The notes under the pieces: model-generated
The model's database searches: none
What the model was told of the DNA's origin: nothing
What the model saw: only the letters and a program-made list of their open reading frames with translations
In this document: in pieces, positions 26,201-38,239 of the stretch
How positions within the stretch are numbered: the first letter of the stretch is position 1
Layout of the letters: each line of letters opens with the position of its first letter
Translations under genes and position numbers: made by a program
Assembly (NCBI RefSeq): GCF_002078875.1
Contig: NC_034421.1
Location: forward strand, 3,535,076-3,599,075
Direction of reading: 5' to 3'
Length of the DNA stretch: 64,000 nt
Source of the DNA: Numida meleagris
Lineage: Eukaryota > Chordata > Aves > Galliformes > Numididae

Positions 26201-29200
26201 AACGTCTGAGCGCAACGAGTTGCTGCACTACGGCACTGCATCCTGCTCGTGGGCTTTGGCACTGTTTCTTGGAGCAGGAGCTTTCAGATCAGATGTATCA
26301 GCATTCGGATCTCTGCAGAAATGGCTTGATCAGTAATAATCAATAACATGAGCAGCGTGAGCACAAGTAGCACGTGCCATGGAGCGGGACAGTACAGCAA
26401 GCATAGGGAGTTCAATGCAGATTTGGAGAGACTCTCTCTGAAATGGAGACTACGTGTGAGAGAGCACGGTGTGCCACGGCCAGCAGATGTGCATTTTGTA
26501 AAATGTGAGGTTTTCTCTGCGGGAGGGAGCAGCCGTACCTGTCCTTGTGCCTCCATCAGCTCCAGCTGCAGTGTTGATCACAGTGGCTGCCTGGCTGTGC
26601 TCGGAGGCACTGTGCCCGCTCCTCTACCACTTCCAGGCCGTTTCCTGCTGCTCCCAAATAGACGAGGGACACCTGTGCTCTTCCATAGCACACACAGCCA
26701 CCTGCTGCCCGTTGTCCCCACACCTGGAGCTGGGCAGGACTCCCCGCACACATCGAGGCCAGAACCAGGGTGAGCAGAGCGGCTGGAGCCCATCACCACC
26801 CACTCAGACAGCGCTGCAGGGAGGGCTGGGCTCACTTCACAGGGATGGCCAGTGGAGCAGCAGCTGCCCAGCAAAGCTTTCGTGAGCTCTGTAATTGGCC
26901 TGCTCCCCTGGGACCGGCAATGACTGGAGTCATGGCGCGGTGCTGGGTCACTGCAGCGCTCTCCTGACTGGTAGAGCTGAGCTCCAGGTACTCCGGCACA
27001 GTCCCTCCTACACCTGACTCCCAAAAGGTGGAAAATAAAAATTAAAAAGAGATAGGTGTGGCTTATGATATTTTTGTACCTTGCTCAGCTCATCACGTGG
27101 GCCTGCAAAGTGCTGATCTGCTGCACCACGGGCAGGAGGGAAACACTCAAAGAGCTGCTGCAGCTGACAGAAGTAGACACGCAGCTCCACGGAAAATCCT
27201 CGATTCCACTTTCATGAGGCTGAAGCCAAGGCCAGGACATAAGGAAGAGAAACAGAACTCGCTCATGTCCTGAGAAGGGAGAGCAGCAAACAGCAAAGCG
27301 GAGCTGACAGCGCTGACCTGGGGAGCTCCGAGGAGCTCACACCATGTCTCCCTGCTGCGTGCAGCAACGCTGAGCCCCGAGTCACCCATATGCACATGGA
27401 ATGTTATTTCTGTAATCATATTAAAAAAATTCAGAATAGCAACTGTGCAGAGAGCAGCCCAGCTGCCAGCATTTAGCCTTATCCTAGGGCACAGGCAGAG
27501 TGCGCCAGGCATGAATTAATGCCGCATAAGCTGCACCATGCTGAGTTTCATGGCTTAATTATAAAAGAGAAAGCAATAATCAGGGGATCTATAAGGCTAA
27601 TAAACGTTCTGAGAGCACCGAGTGTGACACAAGAGCCACAGCCAGTGCGGCAGGACATGAATGCATTTAAAAATCACATTAATCACACGCCGTGCGCTAA
27701 TTTGCAGCTGGCTTCCAGCAACAGCGTTTGGCCTTCAGCCGCCTTCGTGGCATCATTGGGCGCAAGCGGGCCAGCACCAGAGCAACGCCAGCACCCCAGC
27801 CATGAGCCAGGACGTGGGGCTGGGTCCTGCAGGACACAGCCCAGCTCCCAGCCCTGCTGCTCCCAGTGCCTCCGCTGTGCTCAGTTCGGTGCTGGCAGTG
27901 CCCACTGGGATGGGATGCGCAGCGCGTTCACTCAGCCAAGGGCAGCCAAGGAGAAATCGGGGCGCTGCGATTTGTCCGAACATCTCAGCATCTCCAAATC
28001 TTTCTCCTCTCCATCTTGTATCTCACCTCACTGCAGCTTTTTAATTGCACAGCTTGATGCCGGGCTTTGCCTCTCGTTCACAGATTCCCGTGTTTCTATA
28101 CAGAGCACATTTTTCTCTAGAGTGCAGCGTCTCCATTTAATTTTTGCCCATTGACACTCAATGTCTTTGTCTCTCTCTTAGGAAAAACTCTGGTAAAGCT
28201 TAAAATGGAGCCACCACCAAGGAGAACACCTCCACCTGTGCTTTCCCAAATTCCTCTGCACCAAGATGCCCCCAGCCCCTTACCACTGCTGACAGCAGCT
28301 GGGTGCTCCATGGGCTGAAATGCTGCAGACCGGGTACCAGCCCCATCTGCACAAGTGAAACCCAAAGTGCTCCCAGACATCCGCTTCTGCCCAATAATTC
28401 ACTGCATCACTGCAAACTTCTCCTCCCCTTGCCCTCTGCAAAGGGCAGCTCTCTTCACATTTCTCTGCTCAGGTGTTATCATCAGACAAAAGCATACTGA
28501 AGTATCTACACTTCTTCTCTTCCTAATAATCCCAAATCATCTTTGTCCTACTTAGCACCTCCTCTGACACCAGGAAGCGAGATGCTATTTCTGCTGCCCT
28601 CAATACCTAACCCAGGGAAGGCACAGAGCAGGTCCGGGCTGGGCTTAAAGCCTGGGATGGATTGCTCCGGCACAGCCTCCTTCCACGGGGCTCCCGAACC
28701 TCAGACAGGAGTCACAATGCACTGATCCCCAACACCGCCAGCAGCAAACGTAAAACTAAATTTGAAAATATCTGCACCCTCTGTGAAGATACAGGGACCT
28801 GAAATCTCTCTTCCTTGTGGCGCCAGGGAGCACGCACATCAACTGCCCACGGGGAGACTTCGAATACGAGGTCAGTGCTGAAAAGGAAAAGTGACTCTGC
28901 AAATCAGCAGAGCTTGGGCTAAGAAAAGTTTTCCTGCCATTAGAAGCACAGCAGAACCGAACCAGCTCCCAGCCAGCTCCCGGAGGGACAGCCCCTCCCC
29001 TACGGTCTCAAACCTCAAACTCCAGTTAAAAGCCTCAATAAACCCAGGATATAGGTGGTGCCATGACCTAGTAACAGACCTGCAAATAAACGGCTCCCGC
29101 TTCGCTTAATCGCTGTTCTCCTTTCCCTCCCTCCCCTCTCCCTCCAGCAGCAGTTGTAGCAGCAGATTGCAATCACTGCTCAGAGCAGGGCTGGGGCTGT

Positions 29201-31950
29201 TTGTCTCTTCCAGTCTGTGTCACTGGGGGAGCACCAGCTGAGCACTGTTCCTGTCAGCTCCCCGTCCTGCTGATGGAGCTGGGCTGTGCAGGACACAGCG
29301 CACAGGGACAGTTCTGTGCACTTGGGGACACCGATGGCCCCGCTCCATCCCCTCCCAGAAGGGGCCTGCTGCCCGCTGCTCCCTTCTCTTCCATCACCCT
29401 TCACTGCTGCTGCCCCTCAGTGCTTCACGGGAAAGGCAAAATAACCCCAACACCATCACTGTTTGCCTCCATGAGGTCCATCCCCAGCTGCTGAGGGCAG
29501 GACAATGGGTGGGCACGCAGTGCAGGGCACCGGGGCAGTGCCCAGAGCAGCAGCTGGGCACGGGAGGAGCCTGCCCAGGCAGCAGAGCGACACATCACAG
29601 CTTCCAGGGACAACACTGAGGGTGAATGGAAGAGACGAGGAATGTTTCTCCCTCGCGTGCCCTCTGATGTAGGCAGAGCCAGAACAGCAGTTTCAGAGGG
29701 GAAGCACAAAGCCGCCATGTCCCATCTGACACAGCCCCCAGCCTGCACAAGGAGAACGCCTGCTCTATTGATTCCTCAGCTCCTGCTTCAGACCATCCCA
29801 CTATCGGAAACACACCGCCACATTTCCAGCCTACAAAGAAGGCAAACCTGTCCCCAGCAGCACTCCCAGCGCAGTAACCCTCAGTCTCCACCACAAACTG
29901 CTCAGTCCAGCTTCTCCCTTTCCATCACCATCAATGCACAGCACCCAAAGTCTGTCCCTGACAGAAACCTTCACATCGCTCCTTTTTGCCAAGCAGCACC
30001 TTAGGGCCAGGCTCCTATTTTGGTGCATTCCCCGGTTCTCCTGGTGCTCCTGGCAGGACTGTGCCTGCGTTAGGACCAAGCACAAAGGGGCTGCTGGTAA
30101 TGCAGCCCTCTGCAGGGCTCCCCAAATCTAGGTCAGGGCTTTGTGGTCATGGAACAGAGAGAGAACAAGAGATGAACCCACAGCGCTTTGTCAGGACTGC
30201 TACTCATACCCAAACTTTAAGAAAGTTTGCTTGCATGCATTTGTGCTTTGTGGTGGCAGCCCAGACTGATGCTAAAAGCACCCTGCCCTCTTCAAAACTG
30301 CTGCAGATTGCAAAGACAGAGAGATAACACCGACTTCTCAACAGCCCAAGCACCAATCCCAGGAGAATGCGTCACACCTGCAGCATTCAGCAGGAGCAGA
30401 ACCTTCCTTGGTTGCACAAAGCCCGGACGGGGCCACCAGATCACATCTTCAGACAGAGCAGAGCCAGCACCATGAGCCCACCCTGCTGCAGCGCGCCCAG
30501 CACCGCGCACCTGCCTGGAGCCCACCTCGCAGAGAAGGCATCTTATCGTGTTTGGAAAACTCCAGCCTATGGAGAGACGTTCACTGTCCTCAGCGATTTG
30601 TTCCAGGAGCTCATCAGCTTCGCTCTAAAGAACAAAACCAACACGCTGCTTTCTCATTTCAGCTTGTCTGGCTCTGGCCTGCAGCTGTGGTTTGGTCTCC
30701 TCTCCGTGGCTCCTGCAGCACTCAGTACTGACGTTTCCCCCCACGGAGAGATCAGTGTGTGCAGTTTTCTCCCATGCCCAAAGGGCACTGGTGCTGTTCC
30801 GGGGGAGTTTCCCTTCTGTTTGTGAGGACAGCAGCCCTGGTCCTGCTTAGCTGTGCTGACTGGTCAGCAGGTGGGTAGCAAAACTGAACTTTAAACACCA
30901 AGGTTACGTGCAGCAGGTTTTGTAGGAAAAAATATAAAACTACATTCCTAGAGCACACTGTATGCATATAGTATTGCTGCCTGGTTTAGATCTTGGCTTC
31001 CCCCGGGCAGGAGCTGGCTGCTTGGGGTTTGTGTTGCTCTGAACATGCTGGTGGTGTACTACAAACAACGCACAGATACATCATTTCAGTTAATTAATAC
31101 AAATAAGCACTAATTACAAGCAGCAACCAATTAAAACTGAACAGAGGGCATCTCCCGTGCTTTGGTGAGCGGATGAAGGGTAGGGATGCTGCTGCAAGGC
31201 CGTGGGGCCCAGCCCTGCCCCCACGCTGCACTGCAGGGAGGTTCCCACTGAGGCTGCCAGGTGAGGCTGCCACCTCTCCTCTCCTTCTGATTACGATAGC
31301 AGCTAATTAAGGCAATTTCTCGCCAGCGATGCTCTCGGTGCCTTGAGAGCAATGCAGAGCCCAGGGGTGGCAGGCTGCTGCGTGCAGTGATCTTCTTGTC
31401 CCGGTGCTGGCTTAACCCCGCAGCACTGCGATCTGTTCACCGGTACGGCCGCTGGGGCTCTGCTGGGGGGTTCCTGCTGCACCCTGCAGAGCTGTGCCCG
31501 CAGCGCGGGCTGCAAGGAGCACTGCAGCTCCGGAGCCTGGGAAACGTATTCCTAACTTCTGCTTGTGTCACTTAGGGACAAGCCCAGGTTCCTGCTGGGA
31601 TCTCCCTTTGTCCTTCCATCCAGCGATGGAGAAACACGGGATCAAAGCACTGAAAGGATCAAAACACAAACGCTAGAATACATGAGGAAACAGGGCTGGA
31701 GATCCACTCCTCCAATGTAATTAACCTTCCTGAGAACAGATAATATTCCCAAATTAAAGGACAACCTGGGACACAGAAACACATCCACGTCATGTGGGAG
31801 AGACGCGCTCCGAGGAGCATCAAGGCAAACGCAGCCACCACTCCCATGGAGCAGATCTCATCAGCCTCCGGTGCAACCACATAACTAGAGCTCTGCTCTC
31901 CAGACACCCACTCCAACCTTCGTTTCTTATTAAGAGAGCAGATTAAAGGG
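23260..31950. other. BRAT1-AMZ1 intergenic region, no gene recognised
   Basis: About 8.7 kb of mixed composition, richer in GC than the IQCE region. The many open frames (for example 24019-24534, 25033-25509, 27519-28154) occur on both strands, lack recognisable domains and look like chance frames in GC-rich DNA. I see no coding exon with a recognisable family and no clear retroposon. Two AT-rich islands with homeodomain-type TAATTA cores stand out, at 27,500-27,720 and 31,080-31,140. LFNG and TTYH3, neighbours in human, are not here. Confidence 0.6.
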
Positions 31951-32269
31951 CTCTCAGCCCTTGCGGCACCGCCACGCCGCCCAGCCCCGTGCTGCCGGCA
32001 GCAGCGCGCTCCCATCGCTCCGCTCTCGCTCCTCTCCCGGCTCCAGCGGGGACCCGGACCCGCCCGCCCCCTCCCACAACCCCATTTACCCTTTTTCCTC
32101 CAAAACCATTTGGCGGGGTTCCCCTGCAGCCCGGGGAAGGGGGCAGTCCCCGCGCTGCCTGCCGGTCCCCCCCGGCCCCGCTCCGGCGCTGCCCCCGGCG
32201 CTTTCCCCCCGGGGTTCGGGGCGGCTCCCGGCGGCGGCTCGGCGAATCCCGTGGGCTCCCGGCGGAGGG

Positions 32270-32445
32270 GCCAAGCCCCACTCGTGCCGCTTTCGCTCCC
32301 CCTTTTTTTTCCTCCTCCTCCTCCTCCTCCTGCTGCTGCTGCTGCCGCCGCTGCTGCTCAGCTCCGCTCCGCCTCGCCAGCCCCGAGCCGGCTGCCCCGG
32401 CCCTGCCGCTCCTCCCCGGCCTCCGCAGCCCCGGCCCGGCGGGCG
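32270..32445 (+). other. AMZ1: Putative noncoding exon 1 of AMZ1 (5' UTR)
   Basis: A consensus GTGAGT donor at 32446 in the middle of the CpG island would splice to the acceptor at 38093-38094, whose exon carries 145 nt of 5' UTR before the AMZ1 ATG. The 5' end given here is arbitrary because a transcription start cannot be seen. Confidence 0.45.
32311..32356 (+). repeat. Compound trinucleotide repeat in putative AMZ1 5' UTR
   Basis: After a run of T come seven CCT units, then CTG/TGC units, two CCG units and more CTG. It lies about 90 bp before the exon 1 donor, so it would be in the mRNA leader if the exon model holds. Confidence 0.85.
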
Positions 32446-35400
32446 GTGAGTGTTGGGGGCCCCGAGGAGGTCGGGGGTCTGCGCGGAGCCGGGAGGGTGC
32501 GCGGGGTCGTCCTCAGCGGGAGGGAATCGGGACGGCCGGTTCCGGAGGGCGGGGGACCGGGACCCTCCCGTCGGACCCCCACTTCCCCCGCGGGCTGTCC
32601 CTGCCTTTGGGGGCATCATTCTCGGCGACCAGCGTTCTGCTTGGGGCAGCCCCTATGCCGGGATGCAGGGGGCTGCGCTAGGGGTATTCCTCCCAAAAAG
32701 GGGTGGTGGGGCATCCCCCAGCACCTCCAGGACGTCCTCAGGTCGTCGCACCGGGCTGCCCGGGGTCCTGCTCCGGGCGCTGCCCTTGGAGCATCCTTCC
32801 CAGGGGCTTGGGCGCAGCGGCTCAGCTGGGTGCAGCCTGCCCAGCTCCTCGGGGCTTTGGGCATCGGCCCAGAGTTCTGTGGGACCGCTTCCTTTTCCGT
32901 ATGCCCAGCCCTGCGATCCCTGCCCCGGGCATGAGGCAAGATGCCCCGGATCCAAATCTGCAGGGCCGGGTGGGCCTGGGGGTCCCCAGAGCAGGAGCTG
33001 CTCCTGCAGCACTTCCAGAACGCACCTGTTTGCTGAAAAAGCCCCAGCTGCCGAGGGCTCGGGTTCAGACTGCCACGGAGGGGCTGTGGGCGTGGGGCTG
33101 CCCTTGGCAGCTACGCTGCTGCGTGGCTCCCTGCAAAAGGAGCATCCCCTGCCTCGTGCTCCCGCTCACAGAGCACTTGGTTTCTTGGGAAAAAGACACA
33201 GCATTACAGTGCATTTATACCGCATGATGAACTACTTTTATAATGCCTGCACTCGAGGGAATAGCTAACCGTAGCCATACCTGTTTGGGCATCCATCTGT
33301 ATGGAAACTCTGCAGCCTCTTTCCTGGCTAACACTGGGGCTGTCTTGCAGAACCCATTTAGTCTGTCTAGACAAGAATGATGAAGAGCAAAGTGCCCGGA
33401 GCTGTGAATGATTAGAGCCTGGATATCTCCGCAGCGCTACGTTTGTTGTAGAGTGCTGATAGGCGGTGTGCTCCACTTCTGGGTTGCCTTTGGGTCCTTG
33501 GTTATTAAATGCACAGAAAATAACCAGCAGGGCATGCATGTTTGTTGCATGTAAGAGTGAGGGAAGAGGAGCACAGCCATCCCTTCATCACACAGGGGCG
33601 TGGGAGAAACACCACAGAGTTTAACCAGAGAAAGTGCAGAGAAAAAAAATCCATGAGCACCAAAACCAATGAGATAGTGGGTGTGAGTGGGAAGTGGGCA
33701 GAGGGTGCATACCTTCATCTTCCCTTCTGTAGGGCAGTGCAGATAATTCAGTAGTGTTTGAGCAGCTCTCAGAGATCCTTAAATAGAAAGCACACACAAG
33801 AAAGTGGCATCATGTATGAGCAGAGGATAAAATCCTTAGGATAGAAGACAAACTATGGGTAATGCACGTCCTTAATACATATTCATACGAAGCTGAGTGT
33901 ATTGAAGAGAGCAGGCTTTAACATAAAACAAAATCAAGCGGGAAGTGGATGCGTGAGTGCTCGGAAATACTCTGCAAGCATCTGTCTCCATCTTAGGTGG
34001 CTGATGACCTTTACAGTTCTAGTCTTTAATACCACAAACCTTTCTGCCCATGGTTGTCCACCGCCCTGCCCAGCAGCCCATGGGAAGCCACGAGGCTGAC
34101 TGAGGTGAGGACATTCTTCCAGGACAGAGCCCCGCAGCAATAACCCCCCTGGTTCCAGCAGGTAGAGCATCCTCTCGAGTGAATCCCAGGAGGTTCCACA
34201 GCTCCGGGAATGACTCATTTTCAGAGACCACACAAATCATCTGTTTCAGAATCACAAGCATATTCTGGAGATGTTACACATAAATATTATTGGGATATGG
34301 CAGCACATGAGGCCAGGAGGTTTTTGTCTGACTGTGGATGGGAGCACGCAGAGATCTGACTCAGTGCTTTGCTGCCATTGATTGAAAAGGGCTCCAGCTC
34401 CCCGCGGGCACAAGTATGGGGCAGAATCAGGCCCGGGGTGTATTTCCTCTGCGAGCAGAGCAGATCCATTCTGAGAGCTGCTAAGAATCCTGAAATCCCC
34501 CCCCAGCTGCTCCTTTTCAGGTCAGAACCAGGCAGAACAGATCCGTTCTGACCTTGGCAGCTGAGCCTACAGGGTAGGCAAAGCCTGAGGCTGTGCGAGG
34601 ACTGCATCCAGGTCCTTGAGCAGGAGAGGAACAGCGGGAATGTTCTTTGCAATGGGGTTAAATCCTCACGCACATCCATGTCCTCTCTCTGTCCCATTGC
34701 GCTGGACTCACACATTGAGTGTCCAAGAAATACCTTTCTGTGCTGTCAGCAAACACTGATAACATTGCTCTCAGGTCATCTGTGCCACGCTGGGAAGGTG
34801 AGAACGCTCAGAGAGTAGCAGCAGCAGATACCAACTGCAGATCTCAGGAAAAGAGCTATGAGAGCAACTAGGGCGTGCTGATAATTAGCTAACGCTTGTT
34901 CTGTTTGCTCTGGGCTCTTCATTGCTGTTGGCTGGCTATGAATCTTCTGCTCTATCACTGCCTGTTTACAGTACGGCACCTAACTCGAGCAATTAATCAG
35001 TTTTAACAGTCTCTGCTAATGTCCCTCTGACATCCGAGGAGCCCAGTTAAAGGAGTTCATCTCTAAATACTGCACAATAGCCAGGAGGGGAGAACACCAT
35101 AACGAGCACAGCCTGCAGCGCGTGAGAGAATCTGACAGAAACAGCTTACAAGTTGGCTTAGAAAACAAATAACTTTAAAACGGCCAACCTGTATCCATAC
35201 GCCTCTTTTCTGGGCCACACAGCACAGGTTCTCTGCACACCAGACCATCTCTGCCTCTCACCCCATCACGAGTGAACTCACGCTGGATGGCATTGCCTTG
35301 GCTTTCCAGAATTACGCTGTTGCTGCCAGCCCCCAAGCGTATCTGTCCAAGCAAGCAGTGTCAATATAATAACAGAATAAATGACATAGATGTGCATTTC

Positions 35401-38094
35401 AAAAAGAATAATTCATAGGTAATTTTCAATTACAGAGAATAATTCATAGGTGCCTGATTTGCAAAGGGAATAATTTACGATGAACCTGAATTGCACATGA
35501 AAGCATTTACAGGTTACTGTGACAAAGGGGGTGTATCGGCTGTGACCTGCTCGGGCTGCATTTTTGGGGCATTTCTTGTGCAAACACCCACAATTTTGGA
35601 AAAAAGTGAACATTTGCTATTGGCTGTGAGTTGGAATAACAAAATTCAGATTAGAAATAGGGTATTTTTTCCTAATAGAAAAAATAGAGAATGCCATGAG
35701 TGGAGACACTCACTTGCAGCAAATTATTGTTATAGTTTTGCTCAAAGGATTTCTTCAAGCGCAACTAGAAGTCAGTGGCCTTTAAGCAAGGAGTTACTTT
35801 CTCCTCAGAACTGGCTAGTCAGGTCCTGTGCTTGTCATTGGCCAAGTCATCAAATTAATTGCTGTTTGCTCTGAAGATGTAACATCTCCTTCCTATGTAC
35901 TGAAATGCATATGGATGCGTTGGTGCTTCCAGTTCTTCATCACTGCCTTGGTGTCTTAAAACCGCAGGAAAAAGAATGCCCATTGCAGCTGAAGTGCCAT
36001 TCCCTCCTGAAGGACTGCACTGGAGCGTTATAGCAGGCAGCCCCAACTCAGGAGCTAAAAATTACAAAGCCCTTCCACGCCACTTCAGTTAATGAAAGAG
36101 TATATCCATCTATTAGACCAAGAACAAACACTATCTTCTACAGTCAGTGTTGCAAGAGAATCTGCTGAAGATGCCCATAATATTTTTCTGAAACACTGAT
36201 TTCCCGCAGTGAAGTATTCTAGAAATGCTTGTTCAGTAGAAGCAGTGCTGGTGGATTTGGTGAATGCAATGTGTTGCTGCCGTTCTCTTGGAAGCCAAAC
36301 TGGTGTCCAAGAGGAAGAGGCACGCGCTGCTCCAGGCTGCACAATGCAAATAAATTCCTGCCCTTGACCTTCCCAACCACCAAAGTGTTACCGGGGACAT
36401 CCTCGGGCATGGTGGGTGCTCACAAAATGCCCATGTTTAGAGCTGGGAGCGTCTCGTGCAGGGTGAATGTCTCCTTTGAGGAAGCCTTAGGAAACAATGT
36501 ATGCCCCACAGCTTTGGGTACATGCTACAGTTCATGAGAGAGCCTGGGGGAACACACACTGAGAGACAGCACTCATTGTGTTCGATGCTGCACACATCCA
36601 CTCTTCGCTACTTCCCATTTGGAAAAATCCATTCATTCTCTAAGCAGCTCCTCACACACCCCCACGTACTCACCAGGCAGTGCTGATGAAAGCAGCTCCT
36701 GCTTCTCAGAAACCTTTGGCAAGATCACTCCCAACCCAGGCTGAGCACAGAGCTTGGCTTCCTCGGTAGCAGCGGGCAGGCAGGGCTCACACAGCACAGC
36801 GATGCTAACACTGCTCATGGTTTGCAGCGTAAGTTCTGAGTATGGTGGGAAAAAGGATGCTTGCATTTAGAGTTTGTGCAGGACGAGTGGAATCTTGACC
36901 TTACTCAAGTCCAGGGGAAAACTCCTGCTGACTTCAGTTGGGTCGGAATCTCCCTTCGCCCTCTTCAATTTGCAAGTAAGTCAGAAGCAAAGAGATTTTG
37001 GTGACAAAGTGCAAAATAACCACACGTGTACTCTTGTTGCGTGTTGCAGAAGCAACGTGGGCACCTTTGGGGCAACAAGAAGAGGTAGCTGAGAAAGCAT
37101 CAAAGATTTTATTTCTAGAATTCCATTGGATTAAGGCCCTTGCACTACTTCAGATCCCACTGTGCTCCCGCTGTCAGGCTTTAATGCCAGTGAAATACAA
37201 AGCTTGCAAAAATAAAAGCAAACCGCTTACCTGCTCCCTCTCCTCTGAGATACCCCCTTAGCTCCTCAGAAGATCACACAAAACAAGACTTTTCTAAGGA
37301 CTGCTTACACATACAAGCATCTTCCCAAGGGCTAGATGTAAAGAAACTCAGTTTTAATGGGTTGCCACCTTTCCCTTACGGTGAAACTACCAGGGCCATC
37401 TCTGCGTAACATCCGGCTCATGTTGGTACTCTTAGTTAATATTGAATTCATCACTACATCACTGCCCTCAGGGGCAGCTGACCAGTGAGCTACTTCAATT
37501 ACAGACATAACTGGTTCCTCCTAAAAAGATTGTACCTCCTTTCTTCCGTGTCCCCCTCTCATTGCATAGTGCTGTTACAACGATGATGGTTGGCAGCTGA
37601 TACACGCATTTATCCACCCAGAAAGCTTGTCTGGTTTCTTTCAAGCTAGTATTAACTTGCCTGATAGAAAATAACACCTCTTCCTAGAAAGCCCGTGCTT
37701 TGTTGCGTATCTACCTGCGTGTTTTCATTCTGCTGTATGCAGGTGGAGCACTCACCCGTACCAAGCAGCTTTTCCCAAAGCACAGCTGCTAAATACTCGG
37801 GTTCTATTTGGCACATCTGCTCTGCTTTCCTACCATGGACAGGAGCACTGCCTTTCAACACCGCGCAAGGGCTAGTCCAGCTAGAGGCACAACATGCGGC
37901 TTTAGGAAGGAGCATAAAGAAATAAATAGATAAACCCAACCATCTGATTTAATCCAGACCTCCGGTAGCAACACTGGGGCTGTGCATTCTTGAGCACCAC
38001 CTACTGGTACGCTGTCCATAAACCAGTGATGCTCACGAAGGTGCAGAGCGTCCCGTAACGGCTGCTCTCTCACACTCATTTCAGGCAGCTGGTG
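32446..38094 (+). other. AMZ1: Putative AMZ1 intron 1, noncoding
   Basis: No coding exon of a recognised family is visible in these 5.6 kb. The first kilobase is still GC-rich and the rest is AT-richer. Distinct local structures are a 16-bp direct repeat near 35,405-35,451 and several TAATTA-type cores around 34,880-35,000. Open frames on both strands appear to be chance. Confidence 0.5.
35405..35451 (+). repeat. 16-bp direct repeat in AT-rich block
   Basis: AGAATAATTCATAGGT occurs at 35405-35420 and again, identical, at 35436-35451, with a 31-bp period. A third related GGAATAATTTAC follows near 35,468. Confidence 0.8.
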
Positions 38095-38239
38095 GGCGCT
38101 GAGCACAACCTCGAGCTCCCAGTCAGACCCCACAGCCGGGAGCCCTGGGCAGCCTGCTCTGAGAGCCGAGCTCGGGTGCTGCCAGGTCCTCGACAGCTGC
38201 ACCCTGCGGGCAGAGCCCCGGCCCGTGGGCCTCACCGCA

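Larger units (their letters stand above)
31950..32650. promoter_or_regulatory. AMZ1: CpG island, putative AMZ1 promoter
   Basis: A strongly GC- and CpG-rich block with sharp edges, about 5.7 kb upstream of the first AMZ1 coding exon and in its orientation. It contains a trinucleotide repeat and a strong GGCG/GTGAGT donor at 32445/32446. No other gene nearby would use this promoter, so assignment to AMZ1 is an inference from position. Open frames across the island are CpG-island artefacts. Confidence 0.65.

Noticed and set aside
27519..28154. 211-residue open frame in the BRAT1-AMZ1 gap
   Set aside because: No recognisable domain and no splice or promoter context, and a competing open frame lies on the opposite strand. 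Treated as chance.
31943..33268. Several 160-270-residue open frames in the AMZ1 CpG island
   Set aside because: They overlap on both strands, are rich in Pro, Ala, Gly and Arg, and have no domain. This is the usual CpG-island effect.
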